In this document: positions 10,419-19,160 of the stretch, piece by piece
How the letters are laid out: the number at the start of each line of letters is the position of its first letter
Numbering within the stretch: the first letter of the stretch is position 1
Assembly: GCF_902506105.1 (NCBI RefSeq)
Contig: NZ_LR733304.1
Location: forward strand, 2,491,832 to 2,555,831
Reading direction: 5' to 3'
DNA: 64,000 nucleotides
From: Aeromicrobium sp. 9AM
GTDB lineage: Bacteria > Actinomycetota > Actinomycetes > Propionibacteriales > Nocardioidaceae
Translations under genes and position numbers: made by a program
Notes under the pieces: model-generated
The model's database searches: none
What the model was told of the DNA's origin: nothing
What the model saw: only the letters and a program-made list of their open reading frames with translations

Positions 10419-11986
10419 CCGGTGAAGTAGTCCGTCTTGACGCCCTTGCACCGCTTCGCGAGTCCCGCGCGCACGGCATTGACCATCGCCGGCGGACCTG
10501 ACACGTACGCTTTGCGGCCGGCGAGATCCGGCACCGCCTCGGCGATGAGCTCCGGCGACAGGAACGGCGCCTCGACGTACGACCAGCCGCCGGGCAGCCC
10601 GGCCGGCCGGGCCGGGCCGACCAGCACGACGCGAGCGTCCGCGAGCTCCTCGACGAACGGCACCTCGTCGGGCGACGAGACGCCGTAGACCAGCACCGCG
10701 TCGCGCGTCGGGTCGTGCCGCAGCTGGCTCAGGAACGGCGTGATGCCGATGCCACCCGCGACGAGCAGCAGCGGCTCCGACGAGTCCGACGGCAGCAGGA
10801 AGTCGCCGCCGACGCCGGTCGCGTGCACGGCGTCGCCGGGCTCCAGCGCCAGCAGCGCCTTCTTGAAGCTCGATGAGTTCTCGGGCACCCGCAGCGCGAA
10901 CGAGACGCGGCCGTCGGCACTCGGCGGCGAGGCGATGCTGAAGGAGCGCCGGCTGCCGCGGCCGTCCACGCCCGCGTGCGGCACGGTCAGCTCGGCGAAC
11001 TGGCCCGGCGCGAACGACACTGGGCGCTTGGCGCGGAACGTCAGCTCATGGGTCTCCGGCGTCAGCGCGCGGCGCTGCTCGAGCACGAACGTGACACCCA
11101 GCCGACGGGCGAACGCGAATGCCAGCAGGTTGCCGATCAGCAGCGACAGCTCCGGCGTGATCGCGAAGGCGCCGAGGTCAGGTGGGCTGTCGGTGAAGAG
11201 CAGGATCCAGCTCGGGTAGGCGAACACGACCGCGGTCAGCGCCGCCACGGCCAGCTGCTGGCGCCGGCGTGGCGGCAGGGTCAGCGGCTCGGTCAGCATG
11301 AAGGCGGCCAGGAACACGATCGGGTACGAGTAGAACGCCGACTTGAGCACGTCGACGAACGACTGGTCCGTGCTGATGTCCATCAGGCGTACGACGATCA
11401 GGACGCCCGCGATGACGATGAAGAGCACGCCGATGTCGAGCCGGCGCGTGCGCCAGAGCACCAGGAACGCGCCGACGACGACGAACGGGAACAGCTTCTC
11501 GGTCGCGGCGGTCTGCCAGATCGCGTTGATCGGGCTCTCCCGCCCGACGATGTCCTGCAGGAGCAGCACGAGGAACGCACCCGCTGCAGCGGGGTTGAAG
11601 ATGTGCCGGCCGCGCCACGCCAGGACGTACTTCGACGCGTTGCCGAGCACGGCGGCGCCGGCGAGCCAGGCGAGGTTCTCGACATCGGTCTCGAGCAGCG
11701 GGACGTAGAGGAAGAACAGCAGCAGAGCCGTGATGACGGACGACTCACCGTGCGGGCGAACCCGCCAGATCGCACCGAAGAGCCGGCTGCTCGCGTAGGA
11801 CGCAACCAGGAGGACCACCAGCGTGACGAGCTGGTCCTTGACCGACAGGCCGTCGATGATCCCGGTGGCCGAGAAGATCACGTAGACCGCGGCCAGCACG
11901 GACAGCACGATCGTGATCAGTCGGTACATCGTCACGCGCCCGAGCTGGCGGTCCAGCAGGTCGCGGGGGTCGAGCTTCGTGCTCAT
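10412..11986 (-). CDS. NqrB/RnfD-like membrane domain fused to ferredoxin/flavodoxin-reductase domain
   Basis: A 524-residue fusion. Start at the ATG at 11986, with GGAGAGG upstream and an ATGA overlap with apbE. Residues about 20-290 hold roughly nine helices with the NqrB/RnfD motif FNPAAAGAFLVLLLQ. About 295-524 is a flavin reductase module: beta-barrel FAD site RRSFSIASPP, NAD site VAGGIGITPFLSQL, and the C-terminal KAYVSGPPAMVNAV. The architecture suggests electrons from NAD(P)H cross the membrane to an outside flavoprotein. The neighbours are ApbE and an FMN-binding lipoprotein, which fits extracytosolic flavin-based electron transfer. The final acceptor is unknown. It converges with, and overlaps by seven bases, the frameshifted transporter. 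Confidence 0.85.
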   Translation of the reverse strand: MSTKLDPRDLLDRQLGRVTMYRLITIVLSVLAAVYVIFSATGIIDGLSVKDQLVTLVVLLVASYASSRLFGAIWRVRPHGESSVITALLLFFLYVPLLETDVENLAWLAGAAVLGNASKYVLAWRGRHIFNPAAAGAFLVLLLQDIVGRESPINAIWQTAATEKLFPFVVVGAFLVLWRTRRLDIGVLFIVIAGVLIVVRLMDISTDQSFVDVLKSAFYSYPIVFLAAFMLTEPLTLPPRRRQQLAVAALTAVVFAYPSWILLFTDSPPDLGAFAITPELSLLIGNLLAFAFARRLGVTFVLEQRRALTPETHELTFRAKRPVSFAPGQFAELTVPHAGVDGRGSRRSFSIASPPSADGRVSFALRVPENSSSFKKALLALEPGDAVHATGVGGDFLLPSDSSEPLLLVAGGIGITPFLSQLRHDPTRDAVLVYGVSSPDEVPFVEELADARVVLVGPARPAGLPGGWSYVEAPFLSPELIAEAVPDLAGRKAYVSGPPAMVNAVRAGLAKRCKGVKTDYFTGY

Positions 11987-12855
11987 GTGAACACCTCTCC
12001 AGGAAAGTTGGGGGACCACTCGACCCGGCCGTCAACGTGCATGCGTACGAACTCGTGGTCGAAGCGTGCCATGAGTCGGGCGGGGTCGGTGAGGAAATGT
12101 GCGGTTGCGAGTCCGTCGGCGACCAGGCCGGAATCGGCCACGACCCAGGTCGCGACGATGTCGTGGGTCGGCCTGCCGGTACGCCCGTCCAGCACGTGGT
12201 GCAGCCCGTCGCCCCACGCGCGGCGGTTGGTCGCCGAGGCGCACAGGGCCTGACCACTGGACAGCTCGGCGACCCCGATGGCCCGGGTCGCATTGCCCGG
12301 GTGCTCGAGGGCGACGAGTAGCGGCTCGTCCTGTCGGTGCAGGAGGTCGCCGCTCGCGTCGATCGTGCTGTCGGTGACGCCGTGCGCGGTCAGCACCTCG
12401 GCGACGAGGTCGACGAGGTGGCCCTTGCCGGCGGCACCGACGTCGAGCAGCAACGGTTCGTGCGCGACCAGCGTGGGGTACGACCAGTCAAACGACTCCC
12501 ACGCCGGCACTGCGGCCGGCTCCACAGAGGCCTGCAGGGAGTACGCCTCGTCGTAGCCGAGATCGGCGAGCGTACGCCCGACGAGCGGGGTGACCGCCCC
12601 GTCGGTGACGTCATGCAGGTCGACGTACAGGTCGAGCAAGGCGCGGGAGTCCTCGTCGAGGAGCCACGCCCCGCCCTCCACGGCGATCCGGGAGACCACC
12701 GAGTCCGGCCGGAACCGCGACCAGACCGCATCGAACTCGTCGATGCGGGCCGTCACCGCGGTGGCCGTCGCCGAGGCGATCGGCGCGGGCGTGTCGATCT
12801 GCCACGCGGTGCCGATCGCCTCGAACTGCCAGGCGGCCGGCTCAGGCCTTGGCAT
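11983..12855 (-). CDS. apbE: FAD:protein FMN transferase (ApbE)
   Basis: A 290-residue ApbE-family flavin transferase, which uses FAD to attach FMN covalently to Thr/Ser of target proteins. Family landmarks are LLLDVGAAGKGHLVDLVAEVL (about 134-154), IDASGDLL, CASATNRRAW and HHVLDGRTGRPTHDIVATWVVADSGLVADGLATA, which hold the Mg and FAD ligands. No signal peptide or lipobox is visible at the chosen start (MPRPEPAAWQFEAIGTAW), unlike many ApbE proteins, so the modification may occur on the cytoplasmic side or the start may be elsewhere. It overlaps the lipoprotein gene upstream by 14 bp and the fusion gene downstream by ATGA, so a tightly coupled operon. Confidence 0.92.
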   Translation of the reverse strand: MPRPEPAAWQFEAIGTAWQIDTPAPIASATATAVTARIDEFDAVWSRFRPDSVVSRIAVEGGAWLLDEDSRALLDLYVDLHDVTDGAVTPLVGRTLADLGYDEAYSLQASVEPAAVPAWESFDWSYPTLVAHEPLLLDVGAAGKGHLVDLVAEVLTAHGVTDSTIDASGDLLHRQDEPLLVALEHPGNATRAIGVAELSSGQALCASATNRRAWGDGLHHVLDGRTGRPTHDIVATWVVADSGLVADGLATAHFLTDPARLMARFDHEFVRMHVDGRVEWSPNFPGEVFT

Positions 12856-13303
12856 CAGCCTTGATGTCGTCGATCGCGGCGTTGAAGCCGGTCGAGGTCA
12901 GCGACGATCCGGCGACCTTGGAGACGTTCAGGTCGTCGAGGCTCTTGCCGACGACCTCGTCGGCGATCCCGCTGGCGAACTTGGCCTGGTACTGCTTCGA
13001 GGTGCCGTTCTCCGCCTCCGGCGTGACCTCGACCTTGGTGATCTTGTTGTCGGCGAGCGTCAGGTCGACCTTGACCTTGGACTCACCACCGGGATTGGAG
13101 TAGCTCGCCTCGGCGTCGTAGTCGCCGTCCTTGTAGGTCGATGCCGCGGTGTCGGACGTGTCGTCGCTGCTGGTCGACGGTGCCGACGAGCTCGACGAAT
13201 CGGTGGAGGCGTCGTCACTGCCACTGCCGCACGCGGCGGTCAGCAACATGACGGAAGCGGCCGCGGCGGCCGAAAGCATTTTCTTGTGCGCTGGAAGTTT
13301 CAT
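12842..13303 (-). CDS. FMN-binding domain lipoprotein, likely ApbE substrate
   Basis: A 153-residue exported lipoprotein. Start at the ATG at 13303 with AGGAG upstream. The signal peptide ends in the lipobox LLTAAC (Cys25), followed by a Ser/Thr/Asp-rich linker (about 28-65) and an FMN-bind domain (about 67-153: YKDGDYDAEASYSNPGGESKVKVDLTLADNKITKVEVTP). The flavinylation motif is read as VAGSSLTSTG, so the acceptor would be Ser134 where Thr is usual. It is the first gene of the three-gene module with apbE and the NqrB-like/reductase fusion, and would be the outside flavin carrier. Confidence 0.88.
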   Translation of the reverse strand: MKLPAHKKMLSAAAAASVMLLTAACGSGSDDASTDSSSSSAPSTSSDDTSDTAASTYKDGDYDAEASYSNPGGESKVKVDLTLADNKITKVEVTPEAENGTSKQYQAKFASGIADEVVGKSLDDLNVSKVAGSSLTSTGFNAAIDDIKADAKA

Positions 13304-13367
13304 CGGTCGGGCTCCTGAGCTCGAGGGTATGGAATCAGCGTGCAATGTGTAGAACGGAACAGAATGG

Positions 13368-13379
13368 CTGAACGTTCAA
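13368..13379 (-). promoter_or_regulatory. palindrome CTGAACGTTCAA in the promoter of the flavin module
   Basis: TGAACGTTCA (13369-13378) is a perfect 10-bp palindrome 65-75 bases upstream of the FMN-binding lipoprotein start, inside the 133-bp gap after the oxidoreductase gene. It is a plausible operator; the regulator is unknown. Confidence 0.35.
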
Positions 13380-13436
13380 CGGTATGAACGGGGACTTTTC
13401 GAGGGGAGTTCCGCCCTGTGAGCGTTGATAACGAAC

Positions 13437-14837
13437 TCACAGGTTCCGCACAGCCGCCGTCGCCGCGTGAAACCCGCCCATGCCGTGGACCCCACCACCG
13501 GGCGGTGTCGAGGCTGAACAGAGGTAGAGGCCCTTGGCGCCCAGCGAGTACGGATTGGCCGAGAAGCGCGGCCGCATGACGAGCTGCCAGGCGTCGTTCG
13601 CGCCGCCTCCGATGTCACCACCGAGGTAGTTGGCGTTGTGCGCCTCGAGCTGTGCCGGACCCGAGGACGTCTGTGCCAAGATGCGGTCGCGGAAGCCGGG
13701 TGCGAACCGTTCGATCTGTGCCGTGATCGCCTCGGTCGCGTCCCCGGTGTAGCCGTTCGGCACGTGGGCATAGGACCACACGGGGTGGATGTCGCCGGCC
13801 GAGCGATCCGGGTCGGCGAGGTACTGCTGGCACAGCAGGACGAACGGCCGGTCGGGCATCCGGCCGGCGTGGACCTGGCGCTCGGCGGCATTGAGCTCCT
13901 CGAACGTGCCGGCGAGGTGCAGGGTGCCGGCCTTGCGGGCCCACTCGTTGTCCCACGGGATCCCGCCCTCGACCGCGAAGTCGACCTTGAAGACTCCCGG
14001 GCCGGAGCGCCAGCGCTTGAGCGGCCGGCGTACGCGGCGGGGCAGCCGGTCGCCTGCGACGCGCAGCGCAATCTGCGGCGACGTGTCGAAGATGACGATG
14101 TCGGCCTGCGGCAGCTCGGTGACCTCGTGCCCGGTCTCGATCCGACCACCGTGCTCGACGATGTCGGCCGCCAGGGCTCGGGCGATCGACGCCGAGCCGC
14201 CCTTGGCGACCGGCCAGCCGTACGCGTGGCTGGTCATCCCGAACATCAGGCCGAGCCCGCCGGTCGTCGGCCGGTCGAGTGGATGGATCGCGTGCGCGGC
14301 GAGGCCGGCGAACAGGCCTCGCGCCTCGTCCGTCTCCCATCGCCGGGCGATCCACGACGCGGGTTGCAGGGCGCGCAGGCCGAATTTCGCCATGAGGATC
14401 GGGTGCTTGGGGACGTGCAGGATCGGCTGGAACAGCTCGCCGATCAGGTCGTCGCTCGACTCGGTCAACGGGGCGTAGAGCTTGCGCCAGGCGTTGCCGT
14501 CGACGCCCAGACCTTCGACCGTATGGTCGAGGTCGCGGAACAGCACGCCGGCTCGCCCGCCGTCGAGCGGGTGGACCGCGTCGACCTCGGGCCACAGCCA
14601 CTCGAGCCCGTGACGCTCCAGGTCGAGGGACTGGAAGAACGGCGATGCGACGGCAGTCGGATGGGTCGCGGAGCAGATGTCGTGCAGGACGCCGGGGACG
14701 TTGAGCTCGGCCGAACGGGTACCGCCGCCGATGTCGTCCTCGGCCTCCAGCACCGTCACGTCGATCCCGGCCCGCGCCAGCACGACGGCGGCGGCCAGCC
14801 CGTTGGGCCCCGAGCCCACGACGACGGCGGTGGTCAT
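13437..14837 (-). CDS. phytoene-desaturase-like NAD(P)/FAD oxidoreductase
   Basis: A 466-residue flavoprotein. Start at the ATG at 14837, with GAAGG upstream. The dinucleotide-binding motif AVVVGSGPNGLAAAVVLARAGIDVTVLEAEDDIGGGTRSAE opens the protein, and the C-terminal FAD segment KGLYLCSASTPPGGGVHGMGGFHAA closes it. This is the CrtI/NdiA-like amine-oxidase/phytoene-dehydrogenase superfamily (also called COG1233). No carotenoid genes are near, so a carotenoid role is not supported and the substrate is unknown. It lies upstream of the flavin module on the same strand with 133 nt between, so probably a separate transcript. Confidence 0.88.
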   Translation of the reverse strand: MTTAVVVGSGPNGLAAAVVLARAGIDVTVLEAEDDIGGGTRSAELNVPGVLHDICSATHPTAVASPFFQSLDLERHGLEWLWPEVDAVHPLDGGRAGVLFRDLDHTVEGLGVDGNAWRKLYAPLTESSDDLIGELFQPILHVPKHPILMAKFGLRALQPASWIARRWETDEARGLFAGLAAHAIHPLDRPTTGGLGLMFGMTSHAYGWPVAKGGSASIARALAADIVEHGGRIETGHEVTELPQADIVIFDTSPQIALRVAGDRLPRRVRRPLKRWRSGPGVFKVDFAVEGGIPWDNEWARKAGTLHLAGTFEELNAAERQVHAGRMPDRPFVLLCQQYLADPDRSAGDIHPVWSYAHVPNGYTGDATEAITAQIERFAPGFRDRILAQTSSGPAQLEAHNANYLGGDIGGGANDAWQLVMRPRFSANPYSLGAKGLYLCSASTPPGGGVHGMGGFHAATAAVRNL

Positions 14838-14923
14838 GCCTTCAACGTACTGGTCGGGCAACGATGTGAGCCGCGCCACATCCCATGCGCGCTCTCGCCT
14901 GTCGCGCCTACACTTTCAAACAT

Positions 14924-14942
14924 ACCTGAACTCAGTTCAGGT
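14924..14942. promoter_or_regulatory. perfect 19-bp palindrome in the divergent oxidoreductase/fprA promoter
   Basis: ACCTGAACTCAGTTCAGGT has nine-base arms around a single central base. It lies 87 bp before the oxidoreductase start (14837) and 113 bp before fprA (15055), between the two divergent genes. The length and perfection are typical of an operator for a dimeric repressor. A TetR gene is just downstream of fprA and is a candidate binder, unproven. Confidence 0.6.
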
Positions 14943-15006
14943 GTGACCCACCCCACACTATTGCCGTTCGCATGGCAAGACGCACCTGGCCCCCTTGAAC
15001 CGCGTC

Positions 15007-15022
15007 CTTAGCCTTGCCTAAG
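15007..15022 (+). promoter_or_regulatory. CTTAG inverted repeat upstream of fprA, candidate DtxR/IdeR iron box
   Basis: CTTAGCCTTGCCTAAG is an inverted repeat 33 bases before fprA. The complementary strand reads TTAGGCAAGGCTAA, 12 of 14 matching the first 14 positions of the IdeR consensus TTAGGTTAGGCTAACCTAA; the last part does not match. A similar, weaker element precedes the BtuF-like gene at 3175. Confidence 0.4.
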
Positions 15023-15054
15023 ACAGCGTGGCGATCTTCCCCCAGGAGTTGTGT

Positions 15055-16407
15055 ATGAGCAGGCAATTGCGTGTCGCCGTGATCGGCGCCGGACCGGCGG
15101 GCATCTACGCGGCCGACATCCTCACCAAGTCCGAGGTCGACGTCACGATCGACATCCTCGACCGCGATCCCACGCCGTTCGGCCTGATCCGCTACGGCGT
15201 CGCGCCGGACCACCCGCGGATCAAGGAGATCATCAAGGCGCTCAAGCGCGTGCTGTCCAACGACGACATCCGCTTCTTCGGCAACGTCGACTACGGCACG
15301 GATCTCAAGCTCGACCACCTGCAGCAGTTCTACGACGCGGTCATCTTCGCCACCGGCGCGCGCGCCGATCGCGACCTCGACATCCCCGGCATCGAGCTCA
15401 AGGGCTCGTTCGGTGCGGCCGACTTCGTGTCCTGGTACGACGGACACCCCGACGCGCCGCGCGACTGGCCGTTCGACCCGCGCGCCGAGACCGTCGCCGT
15501 GCTCGGCGTCGGCAACGTCGGCCTCGACGTCGCTCGTATGCTCGCCAAGACCGCCGACGAGCAGCTCGTCACCGAGATCCCGGACAACGTCCACGCCGGC
15601 CTCAAGGCCAATGCCGCCAAGGACATCCACGTGTTCGCCCGCCGCGGACCCGCGCAGGTCAAGTTCACGCCGATGGAGCTGCGCGAGCTCTCGCACTCGC
15701 CGAGCATCGACGTCATCGTCCACCCCGAGGGCTTCGAGCTCGACGAGGGATCCATGGACGCGATCCGCGCGTCCAAGTCGGTCAAGCTCGTCGTCGACGT
15801 GCTGCAGAACTACCTCGCCAAGGAGCCGACCGGCGCCCCGCACCGCATCCACATCCACTTCTGCCAGAACCCCGTCGAGGTCCTCGGCGACGACGGCCAG
15901 GTCGTCGGCCTGCGCACCGAGGTCACCGAGCTCGACGGCACGGGCAACGCCCGCGGCACCGGCGAGTATGTCGACTGGCCCGTGCAGGCGGTCTACCGGG
16001 CCGTCGGCTACCGCTCGGAGAACCTGGCCGGCATCCCGTTCGACGACACCCAGGCGATCGTGCCCAACGACGGTGGCCGGGTCATCGACATCGAGGGCGA
16101 CCCGCTGCCCGGCGCGTACGTCACTGGGTGGATCAAGCGCGGTCCGGTCGGGCTGATCGGCCACACCAAGTCCGACGCCGCCCAGACCATCGAGCTGCTG
16201 CTGTCGGATGTCGACCAGCTCGTCGCTCCCGCCGAGCCCGAGCGTGAAGCGGTCGATCGCTACCTCGCGGGTCGCGGCATCGAGTTCACGACGTGGGAGG
16301 GCTGGGAGCAGCTCGACGAGCACGAGCTCGCCCTCGGCGAGGCCGCCGGCCGTACGCGCATCAAGGTCGTCCCCCGTGACGACATGGTGCGCATCTCCCG
16401 CAGCTAG
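15055..16407 (+). CDS. fprA: ferredoxin-NADP(+) reductase, adrenodoxin-reductase type
   Basis: A 450-residue FprA/FdxR-type flavoprotein that moves electrons between NADPH and ferredoxin, for example to cytochromes P450 or iron-sulfur proteins. Start at the ATG at 15055 after CAGGAG with six-base spacing. FAD Rossmann motif VAVIGAGPAGIYAADIL is at 6-22, family block DPTPFGLIRYGVAPDHP at about 42-58, NADPH Rossmann VAVLGVGNVGLDVARML near 150, and the C-terminal GYVTGW-like segment GAYVTGWIKRGPVGLIGHTK. Length is typical for this class. The upstream region has a candidate iron box and a 19-bp palindrome. It is followed convergently by a TetR gene four bases away. Confidence 0.95.
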   Translation: MSRQLRVAVIGAGPAGIYAADILTKSEVDVTIDILDRDPTPFGLIRYGVAPDHPRIKEIIKALKRVLSNDDIRFFGNVDYGTDLKLDHLQQFYDAVIFATGARADRDLDIPGIELKGSFGAADFVSWYDGHPDAPRDWPFDPRAETVAVLGVGNVGLDVARMLAKTADEQLVTEIPDNVHAGLKANAAKDIHVFARRGPAQVKFTPMELRELSHSPSIDVIVHPEGFELDEGSMDAIRASKSVKLVVDVLQNYLAKEPTGAPHRIHIHFCQNPVEVLGDDGQVVGLRTEVTELDGTGNARGTGEYVDWPVQAVYRAVGYRSENLAGIPFDDTQAIVPNDGGRVIDIEGDPLPGAYVTGWIKRGPVGLIGHTKSDAAQTIELLLSDVDQLVAPAEPEREAVDRYLAGRGIEFTTWEGWEQLDEHELALGEAAGRTRIKVVPRDDMVRISRS

Positions 16408-16411
16408 CAGG

Positions 16412-17068
16412 TCAGGCCCGGCGACCCTGCAGGTTGCACATCAGGGCGTGCATGGCCTCGTCGGGCGGAGCCACGAGCGGCAGTGGCGTGGCATCGGGAC
16501 GAGCCCGCAACCCGTCGAGCAGCAGGGCCAGGTAGCGCCGCCAGAGGTCGGGCTGCTCGGGCGTCGCGAGCGACCCCAGCAGCATGAGCTGCATGCCGAG
16601 ATCCGTAACCTCGACGTCCGGCCGGAGCGCGCCATCGGCCTGCGCTCGCTGTATGAGCCCCTCGACGATCGGTCCGATCCGCTCGCGGCCCACGGTCACG
16701 CGACCACTCTCGTTGAGGGTCTTGACCATGACCTCCTTGAGCCCACGATCGGCCACCTGCTTCTCGACCGACTTCTCGAAGAACCACGTCAGGCCGGCCC
16801 AGGCATCGGGCATGCCGGCTGCCTCTTCACCGATCGCGACCATCTCGTCGATCCGGGACTCGAACAGCGCCTGCACGAGCTCCGACCGTTCGGGGAACCG
16901 GCGATAGACCGTGCCGACGCCGATGCCCGCGCGGCGGGCGATCTCGTCGTAGCCGGCCTCGAGCCCCAGCTCTGCGAAGACCTCCGCAGCGGTCTCGAGG
17001 ATCAGCTCGCGGTTGCGCGCAGCGTCACGTCGCAGCGGGCGCTCCTGCGTCGCATTACCGGCGGTCAT
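16412..17068 (-). CDS. TetR-family transcriptional regulator
   Basis: A 218-residue TetR repressor. The N-terminal helix-turn-helix domain (about 14-60) reads AARNRELILETAAEVFAELG then YDEIARRAGIGVGTVYRRF, the standard TetR pattern. The C-terminal ligand domain resembles the SbtR-like type (AWAGLTWFFEKSVEKQVADRGLKEV). On the coding strand TAGGAT ends six bases before the ATG, so the gene looks leaderless. It lies between fprA (convergent) and the secreted beta-helix gene. Candidate targets are the 14924 palindrome and the 19161 inverted repeat before the drug exporter; neither is shown. Confidence 0.9.
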   Translation of the reverse strand: MTAGNATQERPLRRDAARNRELILETAAEVFAELGLEAGYDEIARRAGIGVGTVYRRFPERSELVQALFESRIDEMVAIGEEAAGMPDAWAGLTWFFEKSVEKQVADRGLKEVMVKTLNESGRVTVGRERIGPIVEGLIQRAQADGALRPDVEVTDLGMQLMLLGSLATPEQPDLWRRYLALLLDGLRARPDATPLPLVAPPDEAMHALMCNLQGRRA

Positions 17069-17110
17069 GCACCCATCCTACCGAATCGGAAAGAAATCTC
17101 CGCTTCTTCC

Positions 17111-18982
17111 TCAGCCCCGGACATCGGCGTATGCCGGCTCGAGCCCGGCCGCGTCGATCACGGCCTGCGCGGCGGCCGGCCAGCTGGTGAGCTTGAGCTG
17201 GTTGTCGTCGACCGTGTTGGTCTCGTTGGGGCCCTTGGGAGCCTGCTGCTGGACGTCGGTGTCGGCGTAGTTGGATACGACAAGGTTGGACGACGACGTC
17301 GACTGGTCCATGTGCTGCAGGTAGAGCCAGCCGTACGGTGCTCGCTCGACCACATTGTCACGCACGGTCCAGTGCGAGGCGCCGGCGTCGAGGTAGAGGG
17401 CCCCGTAAGGCTGCGCGTCGCCCGCGACATGATTCGCCGAGATCGTCGAGCCGGGCGAATCGCCCTGCTTGCCGAGGACGTAGATGGCGCCGCCGTCGTA
17501 GAGCGACGAGCCGTGCACGTTCTCCACGAGGTTGCCGTCGATGTGGTTGTCGACCATGTCGCTCGCGTTGTTCCAGCCCCAGCCGAGCGAGATGCCCATG
17601 AAGGGCAGGTCGGACACCTCGTTGTGCGTGATCCGGGTCTGCTTGACCCATCCGGCGAAGATCCCCACACCGCCGAGGTACTCGGCCGCGACGTTGCGGA
17701 CCACGTTGTTGGAGACCGTGGCACCGGTGTCGTACACCGAGGGTGACGACCAGGCGACGGCGTCACCGATCGTGATGCCGGTGCTCGACACGTCGGTCAC
17801 CGCGTTGCCGCGCACGACCGCGCCGGTGCCGGCCGTGAACGACACGCCGCCACCACCGAGATGCCGCAGGGTGTTGCGCTCGAACACGATGTTGCGAGTA
17901 CGCGTGAAGGCGACCGCGCTCGGGATCATGGCAAGCCCCGAGGGCGTCTCACCGCCGATGACGTTGGACTGGACGTCGATGACACCCGTCGAGCTGGGGG
18001 TCCACGTGGCGTACTCGAACGTCAGCCCCGCCACCTGGAGGTCGTGGATCGGCGAAGATGCCGTCCCGGTCGCCGTGAGCAGCGCCGTCGCCTCCGGCAT
18101 CACGACGTTCGCCGACTGGAGGGTCTCGCCGGCCCGCGGTACGTAGTAGACGGTGTCGGCGGGGTCGTCGAGGTAGAACTGGCCCGGCGCGCCGAGCAGC
18201 GCGTAGTTGTTCTGCAGCGCCGTGGGCTTGGAGAGGATCGTGGTGTCGCTGCCCAGGACCGTCGCGGCCTTGTTCCAGCAGGCCGAGTCGACCGTGACCC
18301 TGGTCCCGGAGACGCCCGAGACGCCACACATGCTCCACGTCCACGGGGTGGCGGACTGGACCCCGCCGGCGACCGGGTCGTTGCCGCCGCCCGGGAACAC
18401 AAGCTCGGTGTCGGCCGGGTTGCGCCAACCGCTCATTCCCGCGCGAGTCGACGTGTATCCCGTCGAGGTCTTCGTGAGGCCTCCGAGGATGTCGGCAACG
18501 GGCCGCGATGCCAGCGACGCCCGGACACCGTTGACATACAGCTGCCGGGACGTGAACGACCTCGGCACCCGTGCCTGCCAGATGTTCTTGGTGCTGTCGC
18601 GGAGGCTCCAACCCGTGATCTGGCGGGCTCCGCTGATCACCGGCTTCACGCCTGCTGCCGCCTCGTAGCGCACGACATAGCCTCGCTGGCCCGAGTCCGT
18701 GTCGCGCAACGTGAGCGCGGGATAGGTGCCGGCCGTGAAGCGGATGATCAGGTCCGCGGACATCGACGGAGCCGCAGCGCGCACCTGGGACTGGGCCGTC
18801 GACACCGAGCACGGCTGCATGAGCGAGCAGCTGTTGCCATAGCCGTTCGGCGACACCCAGCGCACGACCGGGGCGGCCGAGGCCGGGGGTGCCAGCTGGA
18901 CGAGGGCCACCGTGGTCACTGCCGCGATGGTCAGGATTATGGCGCGCCGACGTGCGGGCAGGCCGAATCTAAGTTGAATCAT
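17111..18982 (-). CDS. secreted right-handed parallel beta-helix protein
   Basis: A 623-residue exported protein. The signal peptide (RRRAIILTIAAVTTVALVQLAPPASA) probably ends at ASA-AP near residue 37. The mature part opens with the WVSPNGYGNSCSLMQPCSV segment seen in secreted pectate-lyase-like/DUF1565 proteins. Residues about 300-600 are a ladder of turn repeats (RNIVFERNTLRHLGGGGVSF, GNAVTDVSSTGITIGD, SNNVVRNVAAEYLGGVGIF, ITHNEVSDLPFMGISLGWGW, DGNLVENVHGSSLYDGGAIYV) typical of the right-handed beta-helix, with a carbohydrate active cleft likely. Polysaccharide lyase or hydrolase activity is a family inference; the substrate is unknown. A GAGGGAG ribosome site precedes the ATG. Confidence 0.85.
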   Translation of the reverse strand: MIQLRFGLPARRRAIILTIAAVTTVALVQLAPPASAAPVVRWVSPNGYGNSCSLMQPCSVSTAQSQVRAAAPSMSADLIIRFTAGTYPALTLRDTDSGQRGYVVRYEAAAGVKPVISGARQITGWSLRDSTKNIWQARVPRSFTSRQLYVNGVRASLASRPVADILGGLTKTSTGYTSTRAGMSGWRNPADTELVFPGGGNDPVAGGVQSATPWTWSMCGVSGVSGTRVTVDSACWNKAATVLGSDTTILSKPTALQNNYALLGAPGQFYLDDPADTVYYVPRAGETLQSANVVMPEATALLTATGTASSPIHDLQVAGLTFEYATWTPSSTGVIDVQSNVIGGETPSGLAMIPSAVAFTRTRNIVFERNTLRHLGGGGVSFTAGTGAVVRGNAVTDVSSTGITIGDAVAWSSPSVYDTGATVSNNVVRNVAAEYLGGVGIFAGWVKQTRITHNEVSDLPFMGISLGWGWNNASDMVDNHIDGNLVENVHGSSLYDGGAIYVLGKQGDSPGSTISANHVAGDAQPYGALYLDAGASHWTVRDNVVERAPYGWLYLQHMDQSTSSSNLVVSNYADTDVQQQAPKGPNETNTVDDNQLKLTSWPAAAQAVIDAAGLEPAYADVRG

Positions 18983-19160
18983 GGTTGCTCCCTCAACGCG
19001 CGATTCACGTGCTTGTTGACTCCCTCAACTCTTCTGACGATACGGCTGACCGCATCCACAGGTGGAGAAATCGCCGAAATCGCACAAATTGCCCGGCCGG
19101 AGTGGACCCCATCCTGCCGCACCCCGCGTGCGGCACGTCACAGGGAACAAATGGAGAGTA

